A stretch of DNA of 64,000 nt from Bubalus kerabau (Eukaryota > Chordata > Mammalia > Artiodactyla > Bovidae), in assembly GCF_029407905.1 (NCBI RefSeq), contig NC_073626.1, positions 80,999,482-81,063,481 of the forward strand. Reading direction: 5' to 3'. The position numbers were made by a program, and so were the translations under genes. Shown here one piece after another: positions 22,615 through 34,642 of this stretch. Below the pieces are notes generated by a model. The model saw only the letters and a program-made list of their open reading frames with translations, had not been told where the DNA came from and did not search any database. Within the stretch, counting starts at the first letter, position 1. Each line of letters begins with the position of its first letter.

Positions 22615-23262
22615 CCATTTAGTTTTTGAGAGTAAGCTGGTTGAAAAACCACCTAAATTATTACGGTACAATATCTACCCTCAGTTGATAGATCAGCTCA
22701 AGTCATCAGCTAAGGTCCTCCAAAGGTCTTCCACTTTCCATGGCAAATAACCTCCAAGCTTATGAAACAAGTTTTCTCACTTCTGATTGTGTTGGCATCC
22801 ACATGGGTTTGTGTGAGGGACGTGTCTGCAACCCTAGCCTGTTTTCTCAACTGTTGCCTGGCACAGCGTTGGGCCTGGTGTAGGGAGTCCACCCATTCTT
22901 TAGTTCTATGATATACTGGGTGATGGTAAGTTATCAATGGGAAATCAATTTCTTTAGCCTTTCTACACTTCCTTGTCTACTTTTCTGGGCTCTGTTAGCC
23001 TGGAAAAAATATTTCCTCAGGGCTGCTGGTAAGCAGGTCTCACTAGCATTTCATACTTTATTCAGAAACCATTTCTGTCCAAAGATCACACTCTTATTAG
23101 AGGCCTAAAGCAGTCTGATAATAAATGTTTCCATGATTGATCTAAATAGAAGAAAGAGACCAGGGTGTTACCCTCCATTCCTGACACACCTCAAGAGCAA
23201 ACTGTACTTGTAAAATTTTTTAGGACACAGGAATGACTGAAGAGGGTACAATAATTTATATA
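22615..23262. other. Unique non-coding DNA
   Basis: No exon or repeat recognised; short frames only. Confidence 0.35.
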
Positions 23263-23468
23263 GGGCCTCCCCTGGAGGTTCAGTTGGTAAAGAATCCACC
23301 TGCAATGCAGGAGACCAGAATTTGATTCCAGGTAGGGAAGATACCCTGGAGAAGGAAATGGCAACCCACTCCAGTATGCTTGCTTGGAGAATACCATTGA
23401 CAGAGGAGGCTGGTGGGCAGAAATCCATGTGGTCACAAGAGTAGGACACAACTTAGCAACTAAACCAC
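23263..23468 (+). mobile_element. Bov-tA SINE
   Basis: GGCCTCCCCTGGAGGTTCAG head, BovA body to GGACACAACTTAGCAACTAA. Several CpGs lost; a 7-bp match (CAATAAT) flanks it as a possible TSD. Confidence 0.9.
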
Positions 23469-24360
23469 CAATAATGTGTAGCCCTATATCTATCATAACA
23501 TCAACTGAATTAGTTCTTGATTTAATATGCTTTTGGGGAGGTTAGGGGAGAGGGAATAGAGGTGAAATTTTAAAAAAAAATTTGACATTAAGTTGCATTA
23601 ATACTGATCGCTCTGAATGGGCCAGACACAGAGTTACCTGGTCCCATATTGACTGAATAATCAAAGTGCTGTACTGTCCAACAGAAGAGGGGTGACAACA
23701 TAGGCTCGGTCTTGTCAACTTTGAAAGGACACATACTCCGTAAAGAACTAGTTTGAGCAGAATGAAAATGTCTCAATACTTTGATTTGTGGCTGGATAAT
23801 TTTTAATTTTTAGCTCACAGGCTTATTTTTTTTTTTAAAGATTGTTCCACTTTACGCTTAAGGAGCTGAAATTCTACAGTGTCATTTGCCAGGATACTGA
23901 TTATATGTAAGTGGGAGACTTTTTTTTTATCAACAATAAATGTCTTGCATTGTGAAAATAGCAGCTTGACTCCCACATTCATTTAGCAGCAGGAGGCATG
24001 AAATGGATTGGCCCTTTTGAATTATTCCAGAAATGTGCTCCAGATGCATGTAGATAGATCACTAAATATAAATCTCATTGCTTCTTTCTTTTACTTTTTG
24101 CCCCACTGCTAAGCAACTTTTAAAACTGGTATAGGATGATTTCTTTATCATCACTATCCTTCAGAATAAAATTAAGTTTATCAGAAAGCAATGAATGTTA
24201 TCCAAATACAATCTGATAAATCCTATTGACTACTGCAAGTTGCAACTGGTTGACTGCCAAACGCTGCCATTTTGATGTGTGAGTCTTTTGTTCCTGAAAG
24301 ATTCATTTATTTGAATGGTTTGGTGTTAGTTTCCTATTTATAGTGGCATATGTTATACCA
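23469..24360. other. Unique DNA; candidate conserved block at 23870-24260
   Basis: High-complexity sequence without transposon traces around 23930-24100. Ends at ATGTTATACCA, the left TSD of the next SINE. Confidence 0.35.
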
Positions 24361-24682
24361 GGGCTTCTCTGGTAGCTCAGCTGATAAGAATCCACCTGCA
24401 ATGCAGGAGACCCCAGTTCGCTTCCTGGGCTGGAATCCCCTGGAGAAGGGATAGGCTACCCACTCCAGTATTCTTGGGCTTCTCTCATGGCTCAGATGGT
24501 AAAGAATCTGCCTGCAATGTGGGAGACCTGGCTTCGATCCCTGGGTCAGGAAGATCCCCTGGAGGAGGGCATGGCAACCCACTCCAGTATTCTTGCCTGG
24601 GGAATTTCCATGGACAGAAATGCCTGGTGGGCCACAGTTCATGGGGTCACAAAGAGTTGGACACAACTGAGCAACTAAGCAC
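24361..24682 (+). mobile_element. Bov-tA SINE with two tRNA heads
   Basis: The first head starts GGGCTTCTCTGGTAGCTCAG, the second at about 24475, GGGCTTCTCTCATGGCTCAG, followed by a single body. An exact 11-bp TSD, ATGTTATACCA, lies at 24350-24360 and 24683-24693, proving that the compound moved as one unit. Confidence 0.93.
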
Positions 24683-24693
24683 ATGTTATACCA

Positions 24694-25246
24694 ACGAGGT
24701 GTGCTGCGTACACATCCTTTTCTCTTGAAGAACTTACCATTCAGCTGTGAGATGCGTAGTTAGCTGGCAGGTTCCAGCAGCAGGGCCTTAAGAATCTGCC
24801 ACAGTGTCTGAGATGAGGTCTGGGCAGTGCTTAGCCAATGACTGAACATGCAGCAGTAATAGAGGCTGCCCATTTCTGCCCAACCCAGGACTCCTTTACT
24901 GGGTACTCATTGCTCTGGAGTTGTCTGTGGGGCTGGTTGAGACTGTCAGAGAAGCATCACTGTCTGAAGCTCTGACTGCCCTCCTCCTGCTTCCTTCACT
25001 TAATCTTTGGCAGGAATAACACTTAATAAACCTTTGGCCCTCCTAACTCCATCTCAGCATTTGTTTCTCAAAGGACCCAACTGATACACAACATATAGAT
25101 GTTGTTACCAAAACAGGAAGAGTGAAAAATTCTATGCTGCATTTTGGGCCAATGGCCAGTGAGCTGCAAATACTTCCTGGGGACTGTGAACACCAATGCT
25201 AATAATTCAATTCGTATACTGTGCTGTGATGCTGCATACTGGTATT
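24694..25246. other. Unique DNA with a possible old LTR or LINE remnant
   Basis: AATAAACCTTTGGCCCTCCT and TCTCAAAGGACCCAACTGAT near 25025-25085 recall the ends of old mammalian LTR or LINE elements. Identity unresolved. Confidence 0.3.
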
Positions 25247-25259
25247 TCTGCTCTGACTG

Positions 25260-25487
25260 TGTGTGTATGTATGCTCAGTCGCTCAGCTGTCTCGGACACT
25301 TGGTGACCCTGTGGACTGTAGCCCGCCAGGCTCCTCTCTGTCCATGAGATTTCCAAGGCAAGAATACTAGAGTGGGTTGCCATTTCCTCTTCCAGGGGAA
25401 CTTCCCAACCCAGGGATAGAACCCATATCTCTTGCGTCTCCTGCATTGGCAGGCAGGTTCTTTACCACTGAGCCATCGGGGAAGCCC
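25260..25487 (-). mobile_element. Bov-tA SINE
   Basis: Reversed body and tRNA head ending GAGCCATCGGGGAAGCCC. TSD TCTGCTCTGACTG (25247-25259) and TCTGCTCTGATTG (25488-25500), one transition. Confidence 0.93.
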
Positions 25488-25500
25488 TCTGCTCTGATTG

Positions 25501-26572
25501 GGCAGTAGCAAAATCTCCCTGAGGTCCTTGGGGCCTCAAACCAGTTACCATAACCACCTCTTGGGACCCTGAGGGTTAATAAGGTCCAAATCTAGTGAGA
25601 ATCCCAAAAGAGGATTAGCTTTTACTCTCTTTCAAGTGCTGTAGAAATTGGTTAAGAAAAGACTCATCTGAACAGCAGGATGGGCTGTCTTGAAAGCTAT
25701 TAATTGCCGTTTCCCATGAGATTTGGGGGATTAAGCTGATGAAAGGAAAAGCACTAATATGAAAGGGAATCTATGTAAATTCACTAATTTAAACCAATTG
25801 GCTATTTTCAAATTATGTGTTTCAGTTGTTCTGCCTCCGTGGGCAGGTGAAGTGCTCTGTTTCAAAGTATTTACCCATTCCAAGCACTTCACTGCCTGCT
25901 GAGGGAAGAAGACAGTCGATTACACCCTTCCCAACGGGAGGAGGATGGAAGGACTCATGTTTCCTTCGGCGATAAAGAACATGAAAACAAAGTAAGGTAA
26001 ACTCAGAGAGGTAAACTCAGAAAACAAAAATAGGATCATGAAGAATACATAAAAACTGGATTCCTTTCTTTCACCTGATCTATCCTGAGAATCTCTGAAC
26101 TTCTTCCATGGGTTGAATCCCATGGCCACTCATGTCAACAGAGTCCCCAGTAATGCACAGGCTCCACTGAACCCTTTGGTTGGAGGCTGACCATTAACAC
26201 TGTTAATAATCCCTACCTATTCACCCCTTACTCATTGGATTTCCTTGTCCTATTCCTAGGTTACACAGACTGGATTTAGAAATCAGAGAAACATTACATC
26301 CACTTTAAATTCTGAGTACAGGAGGTCATTCTATTCAAAAGAACACTGTCACCAAAAACAAAAACAAAAACAGCCATTTAAAGTGAATCCATTTAAAATG
26401 GAACATAAAATTCAAGAAAATAGTGAATAAAAGGGTCCATCAAGACTTTATTTTGAGAATTGAAAATAAAATTCATGAAAGTGAATTTATCTTCCATTTA
26501 ATCAAATTCAGGTTATAACTTTAATTATGCTGTAATTCTTAGCGCAAACTAAAAACAAATGGAGGAACTTCC
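25501..26572. other. Unique DNA; candidate conserved block at 25670-25900
   Basis: AGCTATTAATTGCCGTTTCC and neighbouring sequence are high-complexity, with homeodomain-type TAATTG cores. No exon or repeat recognised. Confidence 0.35.
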
Positions 26573-26702
26573 CCAGAGGTCCAGTGGTTCAAGACTCCAT
26601 GCTTCCAATGCAGAGGGCATAGGTTTGATCCCTAGTTGGGGAATTAAGATCCTATATGCTGTGTGGTGCAGCCAAAAAATAAATAAATAAAATAAATAAA
26701 AA
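26573..26702 (+). mobile_element. CHR-2 SINE
   Basis: GGAACTTCCCCAGAGGTCCA, TAGGTTTGATCCCTAGTTGG, AATTAAGATCCTATATGCTG, then an (AAAT)n tail. Confidence 0.85.
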
Positions 26703-27153
26703 GAATAAAGATCTATTCTTCAAAAATTAATGAAGCATTAATAGGGTTACATAATTTTTTTCAAAAAGAAGTGATGGTGGTATTACGACAATTTTAAGGA
26801 AAATTTAAGAATACTTAAGGGCTTTACTGTTTACCAAGGGTCTCTCACAATCCTTTGAATTCCATACCTTTCCTTGAAGTACCTATCATATGACCATCCT
26901 TGTTGATTTTCCTTTTTTCAACTGTTGAATTGTTTGCCAACTCCTTCGGTCATGACTTAGGTATGTTTTAGGAGGAGATCAACATCACTTTCATTGACTT
27001 CAAGAAATCTTGCATATTGTGCATCAGATACAAGTTCTCACTTTGCAAGTAACTTACATCGCTTTGACACTCTTCTTTCATCTCACTAGACTGGTGAGGA
27101 AGGTTCTAATGGTACAAGAGAGGAATATTTGAGAGGGCACTTATCTTGGATTA
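26703..27153. other. Unique non-coding DNA
   Basis: No exon or repeat recognised. Ends in ATCTTGGATTA, the left TSD of a SINE. Confidence 0.35.
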
Positions 27154-27371
27154 GTGAAGTTGTGAAGTCGCTCAGTCGTGTCCGACTCTTTGTGACCCCA
27201 TGGACTGTAGCCTATCAGGTTCCTCTGTCCATGGGATTTTCCAGGCAAGAGTGCTGGAGTGGATTGCCATTTCCTTCTCCAGGGGATCTTCCCGACCCAG
27301 GAATCGAACCCGGGTCTCCCGCATTGCAGGCAGACGCTTTACCGTCTGAGCCACCAGGGCAGCCCCTGTTA
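27154..27371 (-). mobile_element. Young Bov-tA SINE with exact TSD
   Basis: Reversed, almost consensus, with CpGs preserved: GTCGCTCAGTCGTGTCCGAC, CCGACCCAGGAATCGAACCC, GTCTCCCGCATTGCAGGCAG. Exact 11-bp TSD ATCTTGGATTA at 27143-27153 and 27372-27382. Confidence 0.96.
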
Positions 27372-27382
27372 ATCTTGGATTA

Positions 27383-28439
27383 ACTCATCACTAAATCAAT
27401 CCTTTCTTGCAATAATGAACTTTCTTCCTTTTATAATTCCCTAATTTCTGAGAACTAGTTAGAGAAATCACAGATAGCCAGGACGTTTTCAATTAGTCCT
27501 TAAAGCTGCTATACCTTCTTTCGGGTGTAGGATGTTAAATTGAAAACATTTTTACCAACAATCTAGAGATACTGAGTCTTCCTAACGTCAGTGGCAGAGC
27601 CAAGGAAATGGCCAAAGTTAGCCTAGTCTATGGACCACACTGCCGTACTGATCCCCTGAGCAGAATGAATTAAAGCAGAGAACATTAGCAAAGAAAACAG
27701 AAGGTATATTTCTACCCTTAACGATGATGAAAACTCACTGTGGCCTTAGCAAAGTCACTTAACTTTTCTGGGTTTCAATTGTCTCTGTGGTCTTGTAGAA
27801 CAAGAGATAGTTATGATTACTGATTTGGGGCCACAAAGATATGAGGGAGATTTTGCTACCACCAGTTCAGAGAGCCGATATACCAATTTGGGTGATAACC
27901 CAGTACCTAAACTGAATCATAGGTATTAAATGGTCAAGGTGCCCAGGAAATGACTAGAGTTCACTGACCACTGGCTTAAATGGCAATCAGCTCATGTTAT
28001 TGCTCTGTTATCATTCCCTGGGACCTCGCACCCCAATCCCAATGCAACCCCCACATCTTGTCAGGTATGAGCATGGTTTTGTCAGAAAGGAATTATAGAC
28101 CATCAGATATACCTTTCTACCACACGCACACCCTCATGCTCCAGAAGGACAAGTTTCCTACTCTTAGAGGGCTACCCTACCGCCTGGCTGTTAACCTGCT
28201 GGGGTTCTGACTGCGCAGTCTTCTCTCCTTCTTTCATCACTAGTATCCTCAGTCTCTTCCTTTGCACTAACTCAAGGAATCGTGGGTACCTGAGACATCA
28301 TCTAATTGGAACCAGCACTGGATGCTAGCTTCTCTTCCTTCACTTCTCTGAAAAGCAGAAGTCTCTTCTTTAAGCATGGGTACTTCACTGACACTTTCAA
28401 GTACTCTTTTTCCTCTGTGTTTAAAAGGAAGCACAGATG
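27383..28439. other. Unique non-coding DNA
   Basis: No exon or repeat recognised. Confidence 0.35.
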
Positions 28440-28640
28440 TCCTACATTCTATAAAAATCTTTATTTGATACTGTATTCCATCTAATGATCATCTTATTTC
28501 CTTCCTTCTACACACAGAAACCTTTTTAAAACAAGTCATCTACATCTATTCTCTTCTTGCTACCACCCCCACATCCCCTGCTCAGAATCTGTTGCAGGGA
28601 TCACTCTATAAATAAATTTCTCACTGAAAGGTCACCAACC
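28440..28640 (+). mobile_element. L2 LINE ORF fragment
   Basis: CTACATCTATTCTCTTCTTG, CCTGCTCAGAATCTGTTGCA and TCACTGAAAGGTCACCAACC follow the order of a common L2 RT-domain segment. Confidence 0.6.
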
Positions 28641-29501
28641 CGTATAGCATCATGAAATCATAGACTCTGTACATTTTAGGAGACATTTTTGACATTTATT
28701 CCAAGTCTCCCATTTTATAGATGAAGAAGAACATGCACAATTTCATAGGACCAGTAGTCTCATTTGCCTTGGTGCCCCTTGTGGAATTTGATATTGTAGA
28801 CTTTTTCCTTTTTCTGAACAATGTAGGTTAATAATAAAAATCTTGTCAATCTGATTTTTTTTTGATCAGCTCAAAGAGATGGCCTGAACATTAACTGAGT
28901 ATACCTTAGACACAAAGACAAGATGACTATTCACATGTACTTGTTTCAATCCAGATTCTTAGGTGAGATCTCCATCACCCTTTACCTACCACTGTACTAT
29001 CACCAGGCTTCAAGTTACTTTCAAGCTATTTTCGTAATCATCAGAGGCTCTTGTTATTGCTGGAAGAATTCAATAGAAATGTATTTACGTCTCCTTCCTG
29101 TGGAGTTGAGCTGCTTATTCCTTAGTAAAAAATAACTATATATTGCTCTTCTACTATAAATGAAGATATTCATTTGGCTAAATGGTGACTGTAGTAACTA
29201 AAATACCTTACTGACAAACATTTTTCTCCTTTCTTTGAAAGGAAAGTGCATCATTTTTCACTGCCAAGAAGTTTCTCAGATATAGGAAAAGTAAGGAAAA
29301 TAAGTCATCATTACCCACCAGAACAGAGAGATAACTTGAAGAAGAAAAACTGGCTTCTCTTCCCTCTTTACTTCGGGAAAAACAGCCTGGATCTGTTCTC
29401 AAATGGTTTGGGGATACTGGCTATTTCTCAAGGTTCTCAAGATATTGGTCCAGGGAAATAGATCCTGAGGATGGGCAGAAATGATGGTGAGCATGTTTTA
29501 G
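28641..29501. other. Unique DNA
   Basis: 28655-28740 (CATAGACTCTGTACATTTTA ... CCCATTTTATAGATGAAGAA) resembles a degraded ancient SINE or LINE. The rest is unrecognised. Confidence 0.35.
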
Positions 29502-29717
29502 GCTTCCCCACTGGCTCAGCGGGTAAAGAATCTGCCTGCAATGCAGGAGACACAGGAGATGCAGGTTTGATCCCTAGGTCAGGAAGACTGCCTGGAGGAG
29601 GAAATAGCAACCCACTCCAGTATTTTTGCCTAAAAAAAATCCTATCGACAGAGGAGCCTGGTGGGCTACCGTCCAAATGGTCACAAAGAGTTGGACCTGG
29701 CTGAGGGACTAAATACA
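29502..29717 (+). mobile_element. Bov-tA SINE with exact TSD
   Basis: GCTTCCCCACTGGCTCAGCG head and full body. TSD CATGTTTTAG at 29492-29501 and 29718-29727. Confidence 0.93.
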
Positions 29718-30017
29718 CATGTTTTAGACATTTTTGTAGCATCAAGAGTCTCCAGATACAACAAGTGCAGGTAAAATAGTTTTAATGGAACTGTTAGGTT
29801 TTTGTGTAAATGCAATAGAACTGCCTTATTTAAAATATCAAAGCCATTATGGTCAACTTATGTGGAAAATATATCATTCCATTTTATTCCTCTTATTCCT
29901 TTTGCAGCAGGCAGCAATCAATAGCCTCACTGCTTTTTAATTACTAAAAAGAGAAGCTACATGAAGCAGCTGGCATGATATTTATTTGATGTTGATAAGA
30001 GTAAGCCAAAGTTTCAC

Positions 30018-30235
30018 TATATGATATATATAAAATACATAAACAGAAATATAATATATTTAAGATAAATATACACTTATCTCACATAGATATTTATATA
30101 TGATAAATAAGATACATATTTATATATAGTTTTAAAAGATACAAATAAGATATATATGATAAAGTACATATATATTACATCTTTACCAAATATCTACTTA
30201 TCTATCTATATATCTCACATACACAACAGAGCATC
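30018..30235. repeat. AT-rich low-complexity tract
   Basis: TATATATAAA, ATAATATATT, GATAAATATAC and similar units dominate for about 220 bp, with almost no G or C. Confidence 0.85.
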
Positions 30236-30756
30236 ACTTTATTTCACTTTTTTTTGAGAGTAAAAAGTAGGCTGGAAGATAAAAATAAGCAGTGATCTTA
30301 GTTGTGCATGCAGTTATTTTCAGAAAAAGGCAATCTTTTGTCATCCTCCCCAAATCTTTGAAGGATGGATAGAAATCAAGTTAAAAAGAAAAGGAGAACA
30401 GTCACGAGTCAGTATGTCTGGTAAGGCCACCCAAGTCCAGTCCTCTGCCCTCTATGTCTGAAAGAGGGCTTGTCCCCAACACTGGCTGCAGCATGGCATG
30501 TAGGGCACACAGATGATGCAGGGGGATTAGTCAGGGTATGTGGGCTCAGGAGATGAGGGAGTTGAAGTAAGCATTACTCTAGCATTCAGAAGATTTCTCC
30601 TTGATTTTGGGAGAAAGAAAATAAAAAGAATGATACTCTGTTATATTGAAATAAGTAAACAGACTACCTGCCTGCGGAGAACACATTTATGAAAGTGAAT
30701 TCTGAATTAAGACTTAGAATAAATCAAAGCTTTATTGTCAAGTAAATCAGCAAACT

Positions 30757-30880
30757 TAACAGCATAGGAGACTGAGCAGAGTACTGGGTATACAAATGGG
30801 GATTGAGACATTGTCCCAGCCCTGCTTGGAACTCGCTGCTGAGTGGAGAAGGGCGACAAGGAAATTAACAATCACCAAAC
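30757..30880 (+). mobile_element. Ancient dispersed repeat fragment
   Basis: GAGCAGAGTACTGGGTATAC, GAGACATTGTCCCAGCCCTG and GGCGACAAGGAAATTAACAA follow a widespread mammalian repeat (tumour-size-like 'actgggtatacaaatg...' block). A related copy is at 47097. Family not named. Confidence 0.35.
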
Positions 30881-33800
30881 AATAGAACAGAACAGTGTTT
30901 CTGGAGAACACAGAGCAATTGCTACTGAGAGTAGGAGACTCAAACATCTAATCAAATTTTTGAGTGAGGTGAAGAGGACACAATTGAAAACAAATGCAAT
31001 CCTATGGTTAGTAGAGCAAAGAGGGTCGAGCTCCATGAATAATTCGCTACTAAGAGATAGTCAAGCTCTGTTTCTTCTGTACTCTGTTGATGCACTTGAA
31101 CCTATTTTGTGAAGCACCTGACTTATTTCTGGAAGATATTACAGACTTAATATAAGAAAGGGTCTTCACCCTTTTTAATAAAGTGCTGACTTTGCAAACT
31201 ATGTTCCTAACATCAGCCAGTGTTCTGAAGAGAAGTAATTTAAGAGACTTGTACACAAAGAAAAACTCCTTCACTGCTTCATGTTAGCCCTTGAATTGAC
31301 AGATTGGGATGTGTTCACAGGGTACTTTGAATAACAACTGAAAGTATTCATTGCCTTATCGAGGTGTTTGCCCTTCAGTAGCAGACAAAAGACAGAACAC
31401 CCTTACATGTCCACGGAATAAGAACCAGTAAAATGTGGTGGGCTAAAATCCTGATTAATGGAAATACTCTAGTTAACGTAATAATAACCAGAAAATTCTC
31501 CTTATTTTGTTTTGTTCATTTATTATTAGTCAAATGGCATAATAAAAAGTCACTGAAAATATTTTACTAATTTTTGATGGTTCCTAGTGATGTATTGCTT
31601 CAATACACTAACTATGATTGCAGAGAACAGGTGAGAAGACAGGAGACTTATTTTGGAGGCTGTTTGAATAGCCCTGGAGGCTATTTGGGGAAATAATCCT
31701 CCATATTTCCTTATTTTAGTATCAGATACTACCGGCCAATAGGATTATGCTACTAGACTATTCCATTTTGCAAATACATTTTTATTACACTTACACTTCA
31801 ATTCAGAAGACAACCTAAAAATGTTAGGTAACTAAAATAGTACTTCTTTGTCTCTCAGAATTTAAAAACACCTGGAATTGTTTCAGTCTGGCTATACTTC
31901 TGTGCCATTAAAAAGCAGAATGTATTCAGAATCATTTCCTCAAACAGGTTTTAATAAATATTTCAATTCCATACTACATTTCAACAACTACTGAATATGT
32001 AACTCATACAATGTATTAGCAATACACAATACACAATACAATGTATTAGCAACCAACAAATCAAATGAAATATTTATACCCCGACAACTCAATGTAAAGG
32101 CATGAGTTGGGATTGTGTGGTATACAAAGTAGTCTAAGATACTAGTATCTGTGAAAATTAGGTGTGTGTTTACATGCTGTCTGTTGAAAAAAAAAAGGAG
32201 TCAGGACAGCTAAGTTGGGCTACTGCAAGTTGCTCTGAGAGATGTGGAGTCTGCTACGAATTTAAGGATGGGCCTTGACATAAGTCCCCAGTGGAGGCTG
32301 GAACAACTGTTCAGGATGCTAGGACAGAATTAATTACTATGCTGGGATGATGTTCTGTGTGCTCCTGCGCACTTTATTTGGTGGTCCCACGGATGGAGGA
32401 AACGTGCTCCATTTGTTTTTCCTGTCCGTCTTTTTCCTGGATGGCTGCCCTTTTCCTGTGCTGCCCTGGAACCTCTGGACAACATCCTCTCTTTGTGCTT
32501 CAATGATGAGGAGCAATGTCACCGTGTCCCCACTCACCACTTTCCCCACCAGACTTCAAGTCAGCCTGCAGTTTCAGTATATCTACATGTTCTATGACTT
32601 TCTTTCTATATCTTTCACTCTTATATTTCCAACTTGTTGACATTTAGCATTCCTAATTAAGCACTTCTGTCTTATTATCTGCTGTGGACAATGGCAGCAG
32701 TTATTAAACAATTGCATGATTCTGCTTTTATAAATCTGTCTGAGCAAAATCATGTGATGGCTGGAATGCTCCCCTGCTTTTAAAAGCTATTGAGTCATTG
32801 CCACCTTCATCTTCCTGGATTGGCCGATTCTGTGTCATAAAGAAAGATGCACTATGGGCTACAGAGTCTCAGTCACGACTGTGCCAACTACATGGGAAAT
32901 TCTAAAATCTTATTTATTTATTTAACAAATATTTATTGACAGTTTTGCAGAGTTGAGTGTTCCTGGGCTCATGACCTAATCAATACCTATACCCCCACAA
33001 TACTCTTACTCTGCCTGACATACAGCTGGCTCACAGCGAGTGCACTGAACAGATCTGTAAAGAATAAGTGGCTGTTTGTCTAGAAAGAATTTGAGAAGTT
33101 CTTGCTCCTTGCCCTAAAGACATGGAAAGTTTAATAATACATGGTAAGATATATCCCCCCCACACACCCAAGGAATAGGGATGACTAGAGATGTGGGTGA
33201 TACTGTGGTTCTGTCTTTTTGGCTACACTGCTCTCTCAGAAGTGACAGTCAGAGGCAAGGATGAAGCTCTGAATGAAAGCACACAGTCAGGCTGGCCTCC
33301 ACGGACAAAGACATAGAGGCCTGTGCACGGGGCCTATGGAGGGAGGGTTTCTCAGATGCTTTGGGCTCTGGTCTAGACTGGGAGGTAGGCCAGGGGCAGT
33401 CACAAGCTGGTCCAAAGCTGAACTCAGGACGGTGACAAGGGGCTCAGTATGAACACAGTGGCCGGTTGGCAGAGACCTAGAGACCAGAGACAGGAAGGTG
33501 AGGGGAGCTGGAGCAGATCATTAGTTGGGTTAAGATTGCCCTTCATGGTAACACAGGCAAATGGATCACAGCTGATGTGGGTTCTTTGTTACAAAACATC
33601 ACAAAACATCACTCTCATATATGTGAGACCCTTGATTAAATTTTCAAATCCCTGGCCCTGGCATGAGACTTTATTACCATACTCAGATATTTTAAAAAAC
33701 AGATAAAATGGCCATGCTGAATTTTTTCCATAGATGGTATATAAACACATTTTATAATACTTTGAGCAAATAATTTATTTGGTCTTTTTCTCCTTCTCCC

Positions 33801-33959
33801 AGTAAAAGGTTCAGAGCAGTGATTGGGAGGCAGGGAGGGGTCACTTAAGACATTAATTCTGTGTAGAAAGTGTTACTAGGATACTGTATTTTTTTGTTGA
33901 CTCAAATCACAAAAGGAGAAAAGGTTACTGAATTGAGAGCATATTGTGCATTTCCTATA

Positions 33960-34180
33960 GAAAGAAAGAAGAAAGAAAGTGAAGTCGTTCAGTCGTGTCC
34001 GACTCTTTGCGACCCCGTGGACTGTAGCCCACCAGGCTTCTCTGTCCATGGGATTCTCCAGGCAAGAATACTGGAGCGGGTTACCATTTCCTTCTCCAGG
34101 GGATCTTCCCGACCCAGGGATCGAACCCGGGTCTCCCGCATTGAAGGCAGACGCTTTAACCTCTGAGCCACCAGGGTTCC
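33960..34180 (-). mobile_element. Young Bov-tA SINE with (GAAA)n tail
   Basis: Reversed, CpG-rich copy: GTCCGACTCTTTGCGACCCC, CCGACCCAGGGATCGAACCC. GAAAGAAAGAAGAAAGAAAG at its 3' end. TSD ATTTCCTATA (33950-33959) and ATCTCCTATA (34181-34190), one mismatch. Confidence 0.93.
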
Positions 34181-34252
34181 ATCTCCTATACTCACACATA
34201 ATATTATGAATATCTGTATGCTTTTCTTCTAAGGTAGTCCAAAGACTCCCCA

Positions 34253-34363
34253 GACTAAGACTTCTTAGTCGCCTTTTAGTTTTTTAGAAGTCTTAGTCAT
34301 TTTTAAGACCTAAGTCGCCTTAGTCGTTTTTTGGAAGTCTTTCACCTAAGACTTCTAAAAAAC
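34253..34363. repeat. Local inverted-repeat cluster
   Basis: An 18-nt perfect inverted repeat, GTTTTTTAGAAGTCTTAG (34279-34296) and CTAAGACTTCTAAAAAAC (34346-34363), brackets a 49-nt loop. At the left edge GACTAAGACTTCTTAGTC (34253-34270) is itself a near-palindrome, and TAGTCG/AAGTCGCC units recur inside. It is not a transposon that I recognise. Confidence 0.85.
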
Positions 34364-34450
34364 ACCCAGAGGCTGAATATATTTAATATACCACTTCCCA
34401 CACTCCTTTATTTTTACTCATAAGACTAATTCTTAATGGTCTTGCCCAAG

Positions 34451-34642
34451 AGTTGGCAAACTTGTTCTGTAAAGGATTTTTACCATTAGCAGGTCATATG
34501 CTCTTTCCCAACCACTTAAACTGGTGTAGCAGAAAGCAGCTAAGGACAATATGTAACAGACGGACAAGGCCATGTTTCAATAAAACTTTATAAAAGTAGG
34601 CAATTTGTCTTAAAGGCCACAGTTTGTTGATTCCGGTCTAGC
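34451..34642 (+). mobile_element. hAT-superfamily MITE
   Basis: AGTTGGCAAACTTGTTCTGT, GCAGAAAGCAGCTAAGGACA, CATGTTTCAATAAAACTTTA and GGCCACAGTTTGTTGATTCC match a common mammalian non-autonomous element with inverted ends. A second copy, opposite strand, is at 54040. Subfamily not assigned. Confidence 0.65.

Larger units (their letters stand above)
29728..33959. other. 4.2 kb of mostly unique DNA without recent SINEs
   Basis: The longest stretch left of the exons without a recognised ruminant retroposon. It contains the AT-rich tract at 30018-30235, an ancient repeat near 30757, a 16-bp direct repeat (TACAATGTATTAGCAA near 32008 and 32038), and high-complexity blocks at 29880-29995 and 32640-32830. 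No exon signature found. Confidence 0.35.

Noticed and set aside
24334..24684. 116-codon minus-strand frame
   Set aside because: Antisense reading of a double-head Bov-tA SINE; similar PLSMGFSRQEYWSG-type peptides appear at every BovA copy in the window.
27290..27371. tRNA-Glu gene call in the SINE head
   Set aside because: The tRNA-like head belongs to Bov-tA, is continuous with the BovA body and sits within a TSD.
29001..29060. Possible CERS6 downstream exon (CAAGCTATTTTCGTAATCAT similarity)
   Set aside because: Only a short chance match to the antisense of the expected Ile-Val-Lys-Ile-Ala-Cys region; adjoining codons and splice sites do not fit.
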